Shown here piece by piece: positions 25,601 to 34,130 of a stretch of 64,000 bases of DNA; position 1 is the stretch's first letter; each line of letters opens with the position of its first letter. This DNA comes from Acanthococcus lagerstroemiae. Its lineage: Eukaryota > Arthropoda > Insecta > Hemiptera > Eriococcidae. Made by a program: the position numbers and the translations under genes. The stretch covers positions 60,833,814 to 60,897,813 of the forward strand of contig CM063107.1 of assembly GCA_031841125.1 (NCBI GenBank). Direction: 5' to 3'. Under the pieces are notes generated by a model. It had not been told where the DNA came from and searched no databases. It saw only the letters and a list, made by a program, of their open reading frames with translations.

Positions 25601-28600
25601 AAACTGATAACATTGTGAGACCATTTCGAGCGCAGGCAGAATAAAATGCGAGGTAATGCATACTTCAAGCGCTGTAAGCTTGAATCTTATCTCTCGGGTG
25701 CCTACCAAGCCTTCAGAAACTATGCCGAACGAAATGAAATATTCTCTTCCACTCGCCAACGCCTTCGTAAAATTCTTGCTGCGAGCAAATTCCTTCGATT
25801 TTTACTCATTTTCGATCAGCAGGTCATCACGATATTGGAAAAATGGTTAGTTAGTTTCCTGTAAGTGAATCGGCCGGTGGCAAAACTACTGAAGTCGCAT
25901 TTTTATGAAAATCGTTTTTTTTTCACACAAACCGATACCAAAATGCATCCACCATAGCAAAATGACTCAAGTTTGAACGCTAAAAGGGAGGACGATAGAC
26001 TAAATGTTGGAGCTATACCAAAAACTGTAGCTTTGTTAAGACGGCTGTAAAACGTTTTTTGCTTCTCTTGCAAAATTTCAAAAAAGTGACTCGAGTGGCT
26101 CTGTCATTGACTGATTCAATACATAAAAACGCTGACAAAACTGTAAATTCGATAACCACGAGTGGTGTAGTGTTTCATCTAGTGTCAATACCGAAACTGG
26201 CTGAGTTATTGAAATGCCTTTCGTTTGCTAATAGGAGATAGAAGGCTCTTATTCAGTTTCTGGAAACGAAAACTCGGACGTCATTGCTGGGAGAACTATG
26301 TGTTCCATAACCTCGAATGATGTAGCGTTTGATTAAGTGGCAACAGAGCTGGCGAAATTTCAGTTACACTGGAGCACGTACACCAGGCTGAAGTTTCCGA
26401 CTAGTGCATTGCATTGGATGGAAAATCCCACATTTTTTAAAAAATTCAAATTTTTAGAATTTATTGGTACTTTATTGGTTGTTTTTTGTGTTTCAATTTT
26501 CTTAGGGGAGGGGAGGTGTTCCATGGTTTTTCATTTAAAAGTTTTATATTTGCACCAGGTGAGAAAATGAAAGATCGCCGGCCTTGAGTGGCACAACTTT
26601 GAAATTGGATGAGTCAGTAGTCTCCCTTTTTTCATAATAGGAAACAATCTTTTAAAGAGAGGTTCACCGATTTTGGTCTCTAACGACGCCCGAGGAAGAG
26701 AGCTGGGTTCGTCATCTAACAGTTGCCATTTCCATCTGGAATCATGAGCTAATCTCGGCAGGTGGGCAGGTTTCAGGAAAAATATATGCAATGTTGAAGA
26801 AATCTGACAGAATTTTGGCTAATTTTTCTTCTTCAGAAATGGGTCTTGATTTCTGAGCTGTAAAAAGTCACTTCAAGATTTAGATATAGGGGGGGGGGGC
26901 AGTTCTCTAGTGAATTTCACGTGTTACGAGACTTCAGTGTGCCTATATACAGTGTGCTGACATTTTCTTCAGGTGTTGCCACGCTGTGATGACCAAAACT
27001 GACCAGTCGAAACTATTTTTCCAACTAATTAGACTTGAATTCGCCGCGCATAATGTCAAGGAAATTTGAATATCCTCAATTATGCCCCTTCCCCGTCCCT
27101 TGAAATTATGATAGAAGTATTTCAATATCAGATACTAGATAATAAACTTGGAATGCAGAAGAAGAAGGTATATACCCAATCGACTTCGTTTTTATTGAGA
27201 GGGAGGGAGGGGAGAGAGTTTCAAGATTTTAGACTCAGAAATATCAATTGTGCTAAAAAAAAAAAAAAATAGAAGTAGACTGGCGAAGAAACTTTACTTT
27301 TTATTTTTGCCATAGCGACAGTTTTTTTGAGGTGTTGTGGAAGGCCTCCCCCTTCTCCTTTCAGTAGGTCTTCGTAATGTGAGCAAGGATTCCTTTATTT
27401 TGTTTACACGCACGTTAGATGACGGGTGAATAGGAAGATCTGATGAAAATAATATGTTTTTTTGAGTAGTCGAACATAATGTAATCTGGGGCAGCAGCTA
27501 AGAGCACAATGACAGAATTTCAACCTTCAAAATTTCAAACAACTCGCAGAAAAGAAAAGAAGAAGAGCTGTCTTTGATTTTTTTTCACCCTTAGTGGATT
27601 GAAAATGGGAATCGTGTAAGAAGGGAGTATCAGCTCGAGGAACAGTGTTTCCATCGACTCCCATTCTAGGACTGCTGGCCTAATAACTGGTTATTTGAGA
27701 ATTTAGGATATGGGAGGCTTGCAAGTATGGCATTGAGTTAGGAGTAGAGATATCACTTTCTTCCGAGAGTGGCAAAATTCAGTATTTTTAAACTAAAGCA
27801 ACTTCTCTTTTAGAACTAGAAGGCTCCTCCTAACCGCTCCATAGTTCAATCCTCAGAAAAATTGTATAATTTATAGATTTGTCTTGGATCATTTCCTGAT
27901 TTTTTTCGCTGTTTTTGAATTTCTTCAGGAATAATTTCTATTAAAGTTCTTCTGAGATTCACTTAGGATCTTTAAAGACTCTTTATGATCTTCAGAATTA
28001 CTCGTACTTACCGTCCTTCAAAACTTGCGGATTGGTCAAGACTTCCAGTACTAATTAAAGCTCAGGAAGCCTTCTGTAGGACATTTAAGACACTTTGAGA
28101 CTCTTCTAGATTTCTTTTGTGTTCTTTAAGATTCGAACATCTTCAACGCGTTCTAATGCTTTGCAGACATGTTTGAGACTACGGAAGGCATTTCAAAAGT
28201 TATTTAAGTATTGTTAAGACAACGGCAGACTTGATTAAGGCTTGCCAAAACTCATCAAGATTATTTTAGAACCATTTTAGATTCTTTCAGACTTCTTTCA
28301 ATCTCTTTCCAAGTTTTTTTAGGCTTATAAGACTGATGTACTGACTAACTGACTGACACGGCGCACCATAATACTGTTTGCATCTGACTGATATTAATAA
28401 CTGATTACTGTGTCTGTATTATTCAGTATTCATTATCAGTTGAATGATCGCATTTCACATCTTGATAATGATGGTGATGATAACGCCACATTTGTGACTT
28501 ATCATCGTGTGCCGTGTTCATGTCGCATACTTATTCCTTTTTAGAAGTGATGATGATGGTGGTCATGAGTTATTTCTCGAAGGAAGAGGACTAGACGTTT

Positions 28601-31079
28601 AATATGATATAGAGATGATAAAAATTTAGGAAATTCTGGTGACTTTATTAACCAAAAAGGACCATCCTGTTTTAACATGGACTTTAAAAATGCGCAAATT
28701 TTGAAGGAACAAACATCTCTCTTGTTCCGCCGCACGCATGTCTCCTCCGCTTTTCATCAGGGTGTCTACCAGTCATACAAGTCATACAAAAGTCATACAG
28801 AAGTCATACAGTTGCCTCTGATTACTTACAAACTTGGTAATTCCTCTTAAACTAATGAAATTGTTCATAAGCAATTGTGATTACTTGCAATATTTCTGTT
28901 CAAAATACGGGCACATTGAAATTTAATTGAAAATTTGTGTTCTTTGCAGCATTCTTTGTAATCATTCGCTCGTTATTATTTGATTATTAAGTTTCTTCAA
29001 AGTTTTTGTTCCCAATTTTTAGCATGTTTTTGAAATATTTTCTCTTGTCTCGTTTCTCGTGGAATTTCTGTTCAGGCGTGAAAATGGTCCGAAAAAAGAT
29101 GATACAAAAGTCATACAATGGTCATACTATTAGAAAAGTTGTATTCGGTAGACACCCTGTTCATATGTGCGTGAGGATAGAGTTCTTATCAGTATTTCTT
29201 GTCTATCTATTACTTAGGACCTTTTCTCTACTTGTGATTCCCCCCCCCCCCCAAAAATGATATTACTTTAGAAGACACTGACTTGAAAAATACTAACTTT
29301 TTCCATGACCCAAATTTCTTGTACCCATTGTAGTGGCAGAAAGTAATACCTAGTTTTCAATATTTTTGAAGTGCTTGCAATCGCTTTCCGAAACCTAGTG
29401 ACTCTGCGGTTCTTCCAACTCCAAAGTCTTGTTGACTTATTCTAGTTGTCTATACAAACAGTTGAGTCAGTTAGTCGAACTAACAGAGGCAGTTGAAAAG
29501 AAAGAAAGATAGACTTCCAAAGTGAATGCTAACGAGATGTAACACAACTCCCTGATTTACTCCTGAAAGCTGGAGCAGTTTTCTCAGGGATAAATTGCCC
29601 CCTCCCTTGTAAATGGCCAGTGTTGTATCACGAACCCGGAAAAAAACTCTTTAACATACTCTTATAATAAATTATCTTGGAGAATTCTAAGATACCATGG
29701 TCATTAAGTTATTATTATCTAATTAATTTAATTTTTTCATGCTTACCTTACGACAGAATACTCGGTGAGTTATTATATATAGTCTAGTACCTATCGATGC
29801 GAACGTGTATAGCCTCGAATTGTACTTTTCGATGAACGAATGTACGACTTAGTGTAAGAATTTATAATCTGCGTTGTTAATTTTAGCTCGTGTATTAATG
29901 TTGTGCTTCTTTTTTGTTTTTGTTCAGGACGCTGACCAAACGAGCCCAGAGTAGAAGCCGTTTCAGAAGAAAAAGTTTCAGGGAAAGGTATTTCAAGTTG
30001 ACAACCGAAAGCTTATCATATTCCAAACATAAAGGTGAGTCATCTTTTTGATAGCCTGCTGGCTGTAAAAAGTGATTTTTCAAATGTACTTGTTACATTT
30101 TCAATTCTGTGCCCAGGTAAAGAAGCGATAAGCCAAATACCACTGTCTGATATACTCGCTGTGGAGAGAGTGAGTTACGAATCGTTCAAGAGAAACAATA
30201 CGCTGCAAATAATACAAGCCAATAGAACGCTCTACGTGCAGGTAGGTTGAATTAAATTGTAAGTACGATCGATGTTTATCGAATGTTGGTCTTACAAAGT
30301 GATCCATTTTCAGGCGAGTAATTGTGTAGAAGAGAAAGAGTGGATAGATTTACTCACGAGAATGTGTTCATCAAATGATAAGCATTTAGTTCAATACCAC
30401 CCCGGTGCCTTCATCAAACGAACCTGGATATGGTATGTTTGGTTTTTATAAATCATGGTGACCCCTTCTGCCGTACAAAGTGAAAGTGTGACCATAATGG
30501 ACCAAGAAATGCCTCTCTATTAGGTCTTATCCTCAAAAAATGGCAGAATGGGTATAGTCATCCTTTCAGTTTGTACGGCGACTGGATCTGTCAAGCTCAT
30601 CCTGACGCCTCGGATTCATTTACATCCATCTAATGTATACGTGTGTTTCCGTTACAGCTGTAAATCTCGAGTTGAGAACTGCATCGGGTGCGCCAAAGTT
30701 ACAAAACCAGCGGAAGGTGTTCATACCAATAACATAGACATCGACAGGGAACTGTCGAGACTTCATACGTTAACCTTTTCTCACATAGACCGTATCGAGA
30801 ATGTTCTTCGTAAGTTGACTGTTTTCTGGAAATGCGTAGAAAAGTCCGACTTGTAACTCAGTCGAATTATAATTTCGTGATTTCGTGTTGACAGGTGCGT
30901 GCCAGTGTCAAGCGGCATACAACAACGACAGACATATACTTTCCTCTTCGGTCGTTGAAGACGTGCCATCGGTAATGACTACACTCACGGCGCTGCAGAA
31001 TCACAGTTACACGATCGAACAAGAACAAAGAAGTGTTTTAAGGGCGATTGCCAGAGAAACGAAATACGGCAGCAAGTAA
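6453..31079 (+). CDS. RasGAP1: GAP1-family Ras GTPase-activating protein (RASA3-like), 15 visible exons, 5' incomplete
   Basis: Multi-exon gene: 6453-6654, 11946-12173, 12270-12442, 16934-17123, 17373-17521, 17723-17924, 18003-18114, 18197-18303, 25094-25249, 25383-25456, 29928-30034, 30117-30241, 30314-30432, 30658-30809, 30895-31075/31079. All introns are GT..AG and all phases agree, giving about 759 residues. Seen in order: C2A tail, C2B, RasGAP domain (arginine finger in [18 protein letters not shown]), PH domain with a basic first loop, and a Btk zinc motif (H-x10-CC-x9-C). This order is that of GAP1 proteins (fly Gap1, vertebrate RASA2/RASA3). They sit at the inner plasma membrane through PH binding to phosphoinositides and switch off Ras (RASA3 also Rap1) by accelerating GTP hydrolysis. 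The family is about 830-850 residues, so about 50 N-terminal residues are missing; no upstream exon was recognised in 1-6450. The RASAL/CAPRI branch is the alternative, but the sequence reads closer to RASA3. Confidence 0.95.
8864..9361. mobile_element. Non-autonomous hAT-like element with perfect 8 bp TSD
   Basis: The ends are CAGGGTTGG and CCAACCCTG, and the 498 bp element is flanked on both sides by ATTAAGAC (8856-8863 and 9362-9369). An 8 bp target duplication and CAGGG-type ends are hAT hallmarks. The subterminal DNA is rich in GTTTTAAAAC-like words in both orientations. Inside, about 9068-9110 carries a GTGAGTTACTGTTAGCAAGA segment also present in the foldback at 34131-34531. No transposase is coded. 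Confidence 0.88.
10775..11715. repeat. Tandem array, ~155 bp unit, dimeric higher-order structure
   Basis: About six units of 154-157 bp; the TCATGG landmark recurs near 10814, 10971, 11126, 11283, 11438 and 11592. Two unit types alternate: one has a GTTCATGGACAAGAGG start and CCGTCATGTCC, the other GATCATGGGCAAGAGG and CCGCCATGTTC. The dimers at about 10957-11268 and 11269-11580 are nearly identical (a 2 bp AA insertion and few substitutions). The outer units are more diverged. The short ORFs on both strands are by-products of the repeat. Confidence 0.92.
11946..12173 (+). CDS. RasGAP1: RasGAP1 exon b: end of C2A and most of C2B
   Basis: 76 codons in phase 0 at both ends. It starts [12 protein letters not shown] (last strand of C2A and the linker) and runs into the second C2 domain: [20 protein letters not shown] and PFVEVTVKF. 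The loop retains the Asp of the usual SDPYV motif (CDPFV), but the preceding acidic ligand position reads VNAN. This suggests incomplete calcium coordination, as is known for RASA2/RASA3 and unlike RASAL. The donor is TTG|GTAAAT. Confidence 0.94.
12270..12442 (+). CDS. RasGAP1: RasGAP1 exon c: C2B C-terminal half
   Basis: The acceptor is TTTCAG and the donor TG|GTGAGT. It encodes [20 protein letters not shown] through [12 protein letters not shown] to NAW, the end of C2B. The final Trp codon is split TG|G and is completed at 16934, which supports the exon pairing. Confidence 0.93.
12924..13290. mobile_element. CAGGGTGTCTAC-family element, GTCATCTAA subtype
   Basis: It begins TAGGGTGTCTACC and ends with a decayed TAGCTATCCTG. 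The subterminal part is a run of AAGTCATCTAA-like words (for example near 12940-13020 and 13235-13250). It shares its end with elements at 3341, 4799, 28758, 48411, 58714 and 59225, but the microrepeat word differs. No coding capacity. Confidence 0.65.
14640..15400. repeat. Degenerate tandem array, ~145 bp unit
   Basis: Four to five diverged units share, in order: TGCGTTTT, a GAGCTTTTTCATTAGCAAAT-like block, an ATATTGTGATTGCATGAG-like block, an AATTCGAC..AGATACTGATGA block, and a pyrimidine-rich CCCTCTCCC tract. Landmarks lie near 14640, 14900, 15040, 15180 and 15330. One unit is split by the 105 bp insertion at 14700-14804. Confidence 0.75.
14700..14804 (-). mobile_element. 105 bp GC-rich retroposon-like insertion with 16 bp TSD
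   Basis: Flanked by identical 16 bp direct repeats AATACGAGAGAAAATT at 14684-14699 and 14805-14820, inside one unit of a tandem array. A 16 bp duplication without terminal inverted repeats suggests target-primed reverse transcription rather than a DNA transposon. On the minus strand it contains GTATGGCGATGCACGC, which recurs on the plus strand near 21812. The origin of the sequence is not recognised. Confidence 0.65.
16216..16398 (-). mobile_element. SINE fragment, tRNA-derived family (body only)
   Basis: Matches the body of the elements at 31420 and 50598: CCTGGAATCCGCCCTTTCGA, GAGACGTCGGG, AAAAACCGGCCTAGGTCGAA and GGCGAGTTGCTACG in order. The tRNA-like head with box A and most of box B is absent here, so the copy is truncated or rearranged at that end. 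Confidence 0.8.
16420..16620. repeat. Degenerate AAGACTC-rich stretch
   Basis: Irregular repetition of AAGACTC/TTAAGACT-like words with spacing of about 15-25 bp. The same texture recurs at 22905-23990, 27940-28330, 51950-52040 and, in the opposite orientation, 62490-63720. It has no fixed unit length that I can define. Confidence 0.5.
16934..17123 (+). CDS. RasGAP1: RasGAP1 exon d: C2B-GAP linker and start of RasGAP domain
   Basis: The first base completes the Trp codon from 12441-12442. It encodes YYLQPRKK, a conserved GAP1 linker, then [19 protein letters not shown] and [15 protein letters not shown], the start of the GAP domain. The donor AAG|GTTGGT is weaker than consensus, but frame and homology with the next exon support it. 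Confidence 0.93.
17373..17521 (+). CDS. RasGAP1: RasGAP1 exon e: RasGAP domain helices
   Basis: Encodes [20 protein letters not shown] and [20 protein letters not shown], the helical segment before the arginine finger. The donor is AC|GTGAGT. The split Thr codon AC|G joins correctly to 17723. Confidence 0.94.
17723..17924 (+). CDS. RasGAP1: RasGAP1 exon f: arginine finger
   Basis: Contains [19 protein letters not shown]. The Arg codon at 17742-17744 corresponds to the catalytic arginine finger of RasGAPs, which inserts into the Ras active site. It is followed by [15 protein letters not shown] and [12 protein letters not shown], strongly conserved in RASA3-type proteins. The catalytic residue is intact, so the protein should be an active GAP. 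Confidence 0.96.
18003..18114 (+). CDS. RasGAP1: RasGAP1 exon g: RasGAP domain
   Basis: The acceptor is TTTACAG and the donor CCAG|GTATGC. It encodes [20 protein letters not shown] and [14 protein letters not shown], the helices between the arginine finger and the FLRF motif. The last base joins the Asp codon at 18197. Confidence 0.94.
18197..18303 (+). CDS. RasGAP1: RasGAP1 exon h: FLRF..PAI signature
   Basis: Encodes the RasGAP signature [20 protein letters not shown]; the codons for FLRFFAPAI are at 18238-18264. This block stabilises the catalytic site and contacts Ras switch regions. The donor ATT|GTAAGT ends in phase 0. The open frame continuing to 18414 is intronic read-through. Confidence 0.95.
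21808..21905 (+). repeat. Second copy of the 105 bp GC-rich repeat
   Basis: GTATGGCGATGCACGC followed by GGCCA.ATT.G, ACACCGCACCCC and a CCCGTTC-like tail matches the reverse complement of 14700-14804 over most of its length, with scattered differences. I could not find clear target duplications here. Confidence 0.6.
22251..22360 (+). mobile_element. tRNA-derived SINE, 5' head
   Basis: Contains a pol III box A-like TTGACCGAGTGG (22263-22274) and box B-like GGTTCGAGCC (22308-22317), with tRNA-like sequence between them. The stretch after box B (ACGTAGCAGCTCGCCAG, then a CCTAGGC block) is the same body found in minus-strand copies at 16216, 31420 and 50598. It is not a functional tRNA: no acceptor stem closes after the T arm. 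Element 3' truncated. Confidence 0.82.
22905..23990. repeat. Degenerate AAGACTC/GTTAAAACT-rich array
   Basis: About 1.1 kb in which words such as AAGACTCGT, TTGAAACT, ATTAAGACT and AAAATTCTGTT recur at irregular 15-30 bp intervals. It looks like an old short-period satellite with heavy decay. No coding signal. Confidence 0.55.
24048..24300 (-). mobile_element. MITE, GGACGCTGTTAAGC-type
   Basis: The left end is GGGACGCTGTTATGC. The right end, TTTTTGCTTAGTGGTAATGTTC, is a decayed inverse of it. Internal blocks CTCTTTCCAACGAT, GTTTACTGATAAGTTTTC and ATGTCACTTGGT match the reverse complement of the cleaner copy at 37374-37606. The 127-codon open frame that starts here is therefore an accident of the MITE. 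Confidence 0.7.
25094..25249 (+). CDS. RasGAP1: RasGAP1 exon i: end of RasGAP domain
   Basis: 52 codons in phase 0. [20 protein letters not shown] is diagnostic of the GAP1 family, closing the GAP domain, followed by [20 protein letters not shown]. The acceptor TTCTAG and donor CAG|GTACTT are acceptable. It joins 18303 directly without a missing segment, judged by family alignment from memory. Confidence 0.94.
25383..25456 (+). CDS. RasGAP1: RasGAP1 exon j: linker to PH domain
   Basis: Short 74 bp exon encoding [20 protein letters not shown] and ILKEG, the linker and first strand of the PH domain. The donor is GAGGG|GTAAGT. The split Gly codon GG|G is completed at 29928. Confidence 0.9.
25457..29927 (+). 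other. Intron (4.5 kb)
   Basis: Holds a degenerate AAGACTT/GACTC-rich stretch (27940-28330), a CAGGGTGTCTAC-family element (28758-29159) and G/C homopolymers near 26890 and 29240. Two overlapping open frames at 25646-25864 have no recognisable domain. The rest is unremarkable. Confidence 0.8.
28758..29159. mobile_element. CAGGGTGTCTAC-family element, GTCATACA subtype
   Basis: 402 bp with ends CAGGGTGTCTACC and GGTAGACACCCTG, a perfect 13 bp inverted pair. Just inside, the word AAGTCATACA is repeated several times at the left and recurs inside the right end (29107-29132). The middle is unrelated AT-rich DNA without coding potential. No clear full-length target duplication. Confidence 0.85.
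29928..30034 (+). CDS. RasGAP1: RasGAP1 exon k: PH domain basic loop
   Basis: Encodes [20 protein letters not shown] then [16 protein letters not shown]. The cluster of Lys/Arg between strands 1 and 2 of a PH domain is where phosphoinositide headgroups bind in GAP1 proteins. The acceptor is TGTTCAG and the donor AAAG|GTGAGT; both splits keep frame. Confidence 0.93.
30117..30241 (+). CDS. RasGAP1: RasGAP1 exon l: PH domain middle
   Basis: Encodes [20 protein letters not shown] and [15 protein letters not shown], the central strands of the PH domain. Acceptor TGCCCAG; donor GTGCAG|GTAGGT. Confidence 0.94.
30314..30432 (+). CDS. RasGAP1: RasGAP1 exon m: PH C-terminal helix and start of Btk motif
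   Basis: [19 protein letters not shown] is the C-terminal PH helix. QYHPGAF carries the histidine (codon 30398-30400) that begins the Btk zinc motif. The final TG is completed by C at 30658 to give the first of two adjacent cysteines. Confidence 0.95.
30658..30809 (+). CDS. RasGAP1: RasGAP1 exon n: Btk zinc motif cysteines
   Basis: The first base completes a Cys codon and TGT gives the second Cys (30659-30661). The cysteine at 30689-30691 fits the H-x10-C-C-x9-C ligand spacing known for Btk motifs; the extra Cys at 30680 does not. It continues with [20 protein letters not shown], a conserved helix downstream of the motif in RASA3. Confidence 0.95.
30895..31079 (+). CDS. RasGAP1: RasGAP1 last visible exon; ambiguous stop/donor
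   Basis: Starts after a TTGACAG acceptor and encodes [20 protein letters not shown] and [18 protein letters not shown], the C-terminal helices of GAP1 proteins. The sequence then reads AGCAAGTAAGA: either Lys-TAA stop (31077-31079) or a splice donor CAA|GTAAGA after 31075. RASA3 continues about 20 residues past the equivalent KYGS. No AATAAA is close downstream, so a further 3' exon is possible. I cannot decide from sequence alone. Confidence 0.88.
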
Positions 31080-31419
31080 GAATATTTCTGTGATTTTTAT
31101 CTAGTCAGTACCGCAGGTGGACAGACTTTATAATTTGAAAACAGGGGTATAATTTGAAAACAAGGGTGTTCAGTCAATGGTTACAGGCTTAAGTTTAGCC
31201 GATGGTTTTTAAGCTGCTGGTTGGCTTGGCTTAAAGCTCATGGAAAACTTTACCATGATGAATCCTCCTCTTTGGTTCCACTTCGGAGCGTGAGTGAACT
31301 TGGTAATATTCCATATGTAGCGTATGCCAATTCACTTTTTCTTCTTCTGTAGTCCAGAGCGCTTTCGGCTACGCAAGAAGAAAATGTGAATTGGCACACC
31401 TTACAAATGGCATCCTCCT

Positions 31420-31575
31420 CCCGAGCCCTGGAATCCGCCCTTTCGAGCATTATTTCAGAGACGTCGGGGAGGCTGTTAGGGCTGTCTTAGCGCTCTTCCC
31501 TTCTGGCAGAAAAACCGGCCTACCTTTGGATTCCGAGACCAACGCGCTATCCACTCAGGCAACCAGACCCCTTTA
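31420..31575 (-). mobile_element. tRNA-derived SINE with internal deletion
   Basis: Read on the minus strand it begins near AAAGGGGTCTGGTTGCCTGA with a tRNA-like head, then jumps from TCGGAATCC directly to the body (GGCCGGTTTTTC through GGCGGATTCCAGGGC). The box B region seen at 22308 is missing, so the copy carries a deletion of about 50-60 bp. Confidence 0.82.
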
Positions 31576-32479
31576 CTAATGGGCTGGAAAGAAATCAACA
31601 TCAACCTTTTCTCGACGATTTAAGCTTGCTCAACTTAGCCGAAGAGTGTGAATTCAGAGCTTTGTTACCATTAAAAAGTGAAACACATTTTTCAACTTCA
31701 AAGTTTTATTTTAATTAGCAAATTTGACAAAAGAAAAAAAAAAGGAAAAAAAAGCGTTTTTACTTTAAAAATGCTAAACAATTTCATTATAAATTGGATC
31801 GTTCTTAGAATTTTCTAAAATGAAAAAAAAATTTAGGTGTTATGCAGAATAAGCTGCAATAGGAAAAAGACAAACAAAACATGAATTTCTTAACCTTATT
31901 GATGATTCATCAACTCACTGAGTCAGTTCATTTCAAAATGAGTTTCGTCCGCCTCTAATGGAACTCATGCTCGTGTTGATTGAATTTCTGAGGATTGCGA
32001 GAAGATTATTCATTCTTTTAACTGAAATCACCGAGAGGATAACTCGTCGGTTTGTGTAACTTTTGATTGGAACATTACTTTTGTTAAAGTCAAGTTTTGT
32101 GACTCTACCGTCAAAGCTTTCGTTTCTATTCAAATGCCTGAACTTTTGATTACTTTCATGCATTATTCTCCTTATCCAAGTTAATTCAATGTGATGAAAA
32201 TTGGATAACGTGAATGATAAGTTCATGCGTGTTTATTGTTTCGGCGAATGCCATACCGCTCTGGTTGTACTTGTTTGATTGTGTTGAAACTTTAACTATG
32301 CTCTAAATGCCCCTTCCTCTTCTTCGTGAATCCAAACATCAGTTCTGGACCATAAGTTCTCCATGTTTGATAGTTTCTTCGTAAAAGTTCGAATTGCGTT
32401 TCAAATTGAACAAAATTTTTTGGATTCTGCATTAATCACAAGCTGTGTACTAAGTTCTTATAAACAAAAATAAGGCTAA

Positions 32480-33245
32480 GCTTGCCGAAATGGCGGAGGA
32501 CCTGAGGAGAGAGAGAGAGCAGGAAGATGGGATTGACGATCAATCAATCTAAAACTAAAATCATGACTAACATTGTAAACATGAGCCAAATTAAAATCGA
32601 TGAAAAAATATTTGAAATGGTATCTGAGTACAAATATTTAGGCCAGAGCCTACCTTTCGCCAACAAAACCGAGAGAGAACTCGAAATCCGTAGGGCCAAT
32701 GCTTGGAAACCTTTCTGGTCGCAATAAAAAATCCTAAACAGTGATATGAACATAAAAACAAAAATACGCACCGTCGAAAGCATGGTCATTCCTGTCCTGA
32801 CATATACGGGGCTCAGATCTGGGCTACCACGAAAAATCTGATCCACCCACAATTCTGTGTTGAGCATTTTACAAATTGGACTAAAAGATCAGGTCAAGAT
32901 ACAAACATTTCTGGCTGAAACCAACGCAAAGGAAGTCGGGGTTACCGTCAAAAGGCTGAAACTCAAATATGCCGGACATGTAATGAGGGATTCATCTCTC
33001 AAATGAAGTAGAATTATAACAACCTGGGTGCTACGTGATGGGTGGAGGAGAAGAGGGAGACCGTCCACGAGATGGTCGGACGAACTGGTCCAAAGATCAG
33101 GCATAAACTGGCCCAGGATGGCTTGGGGTCGGGCAAAATGGAAGCAAGCGACATAGGCTTATGCCCAAGAATGGGCGACCGAAGGTGGAGCTGGAGGGTG
33201 AACATTTTCACCTACCTGACGGTTCAATCTAATGTTATCTAACTG
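32480..33245 (+). pseudogene. Non-LTR retrotransposon reverse transcriptase, C-terminal remnant
   Basis: The frame from 32527 reads GLTINQSKTKIMTN, VSEYKYLGQSLPF and EIRRANAWKPF, the thumb region typical of insect LINE ORF2 proteins. After a TAA at 32725 the same frame continues with VIPVLTYTG until a TGA near 32841. Shifted frames then give LKLKYAGHVMRDSS and [15 protein letters not shown], the usual LINE C-terminal block. The 5' part (endonuclease and most of the RT) is absent: a 5'-truncated, frame-broken copy. Jockey-, CR1- or RTE-like assignment is not possible from this fragment. Confidence 0.85.
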
Positions 33246-33341
33246 TGAACGTTGCTCCAAATTGGGTCAAGACTCTAAATACGTACTACGACCTAAACAA
33301 ATAGGCGGCGTAACCGTGACCAGGTTCGCTAGTATCGACTC

Positions 33342-33764
33342 CTGAAAAGGTGATCAAGGTTGATGTTCCCATAAGAATACGTGTAAAATTGGTATACTTT
33401 AAAGCTTTCGTCATCGCTGAAAACAGGGTTTCTTGAGTCATATAACATGTCAAATTGAAGCTGGAAGTCTCTAGTTTATGTCGATAGGTAATTTAATGCA
33501 CTTTATTTGCTCTAGTTAGATGACTAATAAGTTGATTTCCAAATTGCTGTTTTTCTTATGGAAGTTTACCATTGGTACAAAACGCGTTTGTGAACAACTA
33601 ATACATGAAAAATGGAGCCGTTCAAAGTTCATAAATGAAAACTAGAGACCTGAATCTCTAAATTCATCTATTATATGCCGCAAGAAAACATTTTATTGAC
33701 TACAAAAAGCGAATTCAAGTTACATGCATTCTTATGGTGATAACGTCCACGATCACCTTTTCAG
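33342..33764. mobile_element. Foldback element 1
   Basis: Long imperfect inverted repeat. The left end CTGAAAAGGTGATC pairs with the right end GATCACCTTTTCAG, followed by CCCATAAGAATACGTGTAA versus TTACATGCATTCTTATGG, and further in by GTCTCTAGTTTA versus AAACTAGAGAC. Together the arms cover most of the 423 bp. No open frame of note. Confidence 0.75.
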
Positions 33765-33874
33765 CGCAGGGCTACCAACTTCGGAAACTCTCTGTTTCGT
33801 CGCCTATTCGGAATTTTTTTATTTGAAGTCCCCCCCCCCCCGCCGTTCTTAGTTACATTCTGAAGGTGGTCCTA

Positions 33875-34130
33875 ATGCTTTGAGTATAAATCTCCTGGAG
33901 AGATAGAAATCGGATTATTTACATTATACGAGCGTGGAACTGTAGAGCGCGCTATACCGTGTTACGCGCGCGTTTCTGTTATGCGAATGCCCCGTTGTAA
34001 ACAAACTGACTGCCATAAGCTTTACTTTCATTAGCACCGGGGGCATCTGCATGACAGAAATGCGCGCTCCACAGGTCCAGCATAGGAAACATGGTTTCTA
34101 TCCCTCCAGGAGATTTATACTCAAAGTTCT
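33875..34130. mobile_element. Foldback element 2
   Basis: The left arm CTTTGAGTATAAATCTCCTG pairs with the right arm CAGGAGATTTATACTCAAAG. Deeper in, GCGCGTTTCTGTTATGCGAA pairs with GCATGACAGAAATGCGCGC. The near-complete hairpin is about 256 bp. Confidence 0.85.

Noticed and set aside
25646..25864. Two overlapping ORFs of 64-72 codons
   Set aside because: Intronic, in different frames over the same DNA, no splice signals in matching phase and no family motif.
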